NCBI GenBank assembly: GCA_947259395.1
Contig: CAMYMN010000002.1
Span: forward strand, 1 to 64,000
Direction of reading: 5' to 3'
Length of the DNA: 64,000 bases
Source of the DNA: an uncultured Gammaproteobacteria bacterium
GTDB taxonomy: Bacteria > Pseudomonadota > Gammaproteobacteria > Arenicellales > JAANXG01
A program made the translations under genes and the position numbers. Shown here piece after piece: positions 63,411-64,000 of the stretch (positions are counted from its first letter, which is position 1; every line of letters begins with the position of its first letter). Under the pieces are notes generated by a model. That model ran no database searches. It worked only from the letters and a program-made list of their open reading frames with translations, and was not told the DNA's origin.

Positions 63411-64000
63411 TCAACCGGCATCCACCTGCAATTTTGAAATATCCGCGGTCTGCAGAAACAGCTCTTGTATCTGTCGCAATAGGGCCAGACGATTCTGCCG
63501 CAATGAGGCGTCGTCTGTCATCACCAGTACTTCGTCAAAGAAGTAATCCACCGGATCCTTCAATGAAACCAGCTTTTTCAATCCTTGATCGTATTCGCCA
63601 TCACGAAAATAGCCGCTCACCTCCTTAGTCAACCGTTCCAATGCCCGGAACAGCTGCTGCTCCGCGGTTTCGGTCAGCGCCGTCTGATCCACTTGGCCCG
63701 GTATCGGTTCGCTACTCTTGCGCAGGATATTGCGAATACGCTTGTTGGCAGCCGCAAGATTTTCCGCCTGGGGCAACTTGCGAAACTTGGCAACTGCGCG
63801 CAGTCGGCGATCGAAATCAAGCGGGCTTACCGGCCGTGTGCTGATCACCGCGTTCAGTTCATCTACCGCAAAACCAGCGGCGTTGTAAAGGGCGCGCGTA
63901 CGCTCCAAAACGAACCCGAACACGCGTGTGACCACTTTATCTGAAACCGTGATCGATTGCGGCTGGCTGCGAAAGATTTGCGCGGATTCCTCAAGCAAAC
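63411..64000 (-). CDS. glyS: Glycyl-tRNA synthetase beta subunit, C-terminal part (runs off the window)
   Basis: The last ~196 residues of GlyS. The DALR-type anticodon-binding region is visible: GFVLERTRALYNAAGFAVDELNAV, AANKRIRNILRK, and the end KDPVDYFFDEVLVMTDDASLRQNRLALLRQI. The 5' part, and presumably glyQ, lie beyond position 64000. The frame is open to the window edge. Confidence 0.93.
   Translation of the reverse strand, partial: LLEESAQIFRSQPQSITVSDKVVTRVFGFVLERTRALYNAAGFAVDELNAVISTRPVSPLDFDRRLRAVAKFRKLPQAENLAAANKRIRNILRKSSEPIPGQVDQTALTETAEQQLFRALERLTKEVSGYFRDGEYDQGLKKLVSLKDPVDYFFDEVLVMTDDASLRQNRLALLRQIQELFLQTADISKLQVDAG

Overview
The window looks like chromosomal DNA of a GC-rich gammaproteobacterium, probably Chromatiales-like or an uncultured relative. 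The evidence is a class III PHA synthase (phaC/phaE), the gene order priA-argS-SPOR protein, the order glyS-mazG-like-gmhB-plsC, pdxA-rsmA, and a proteobacterial 'marine' sortase pair. I see no rRNA, tRNA, transposase, integrase, prophage or CRISPR array. Assignments rest on reading motifs and gene order; nothing was searched against a database.

Layout. 1-8 kb: a sortase and its VIT/vWA substrate, a glutathione transferase, a four-PAS nucleotide cyclase with three tandem 127-residue PAS units, and an octaheme cytochrome c. 8-14.4 kb: a tricarboxylate uptake and cleavage locus (TctABC, CoA transferase, citryl-CoA lyase-like protein) divergent from an IclR regulator, with two 15-bp palindromes between them. 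14.4-17.7 kb: AT-richer small genes, all on the plus strand and separated by attC-like sites; this resembles an integron cassette cluster without an integrase, and two cassette genes are frameshifted at homopolymers. 18-27 kb: a Crp/Fnr regulator, fatty acid desaturase, Fic protein, saccharopine dehydrogenase-like protein, GTP-PEPCK and a nuclease-fold protein. 27.4-31.8 kb: an AttEFGH-like ABC operon. 31.9-37.6 kb: a minus-strand phosphorelay operon (hybrid kinase, lone receiver, receiver-cyclase).

38-47 kb: methyltransferase, MoaD-like protein with an altered C-terminus, fructosamine kinase, then priA, argS, an FtsN-like protein and a speD / pyruvoyl arginine decarboxylase / speE polyamine operon with its own promoter and leader. 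47.5-52.7 kb: the complete PHA module, phaCE divergent from phaAB-phaR. Just after phaR comes a short transcription unit with a near-consensus promoter, a CTGC-N3-GCAG motif of the PhaR operator type on the -10 box, several hairpins and a strong terminator, but no sizeable ORF. This is a candidate PhaR-controlled small RNA and, with the cassette cluster, the most interesting part of the window. 53-64 kb: a LuxR-type response regulator, GGDEF/EAL protein, FetAB-like exporter, CDGSH protein, pdxA, rsmA, an unknown secreted protein, plsC, gmhB, a MazG-like protein and the C-terminal part of glyS.

At least four dispersed intergenic repeat families run through the window: a GTCATCCTGAG...GGATCT family, a GGGGTC-N-GACCCC palindrome, a TAACCCGCATATTGCACC motif that repeatedly coincides with stop or start codons, and a longer GGGATGC...GTATTCAC element.
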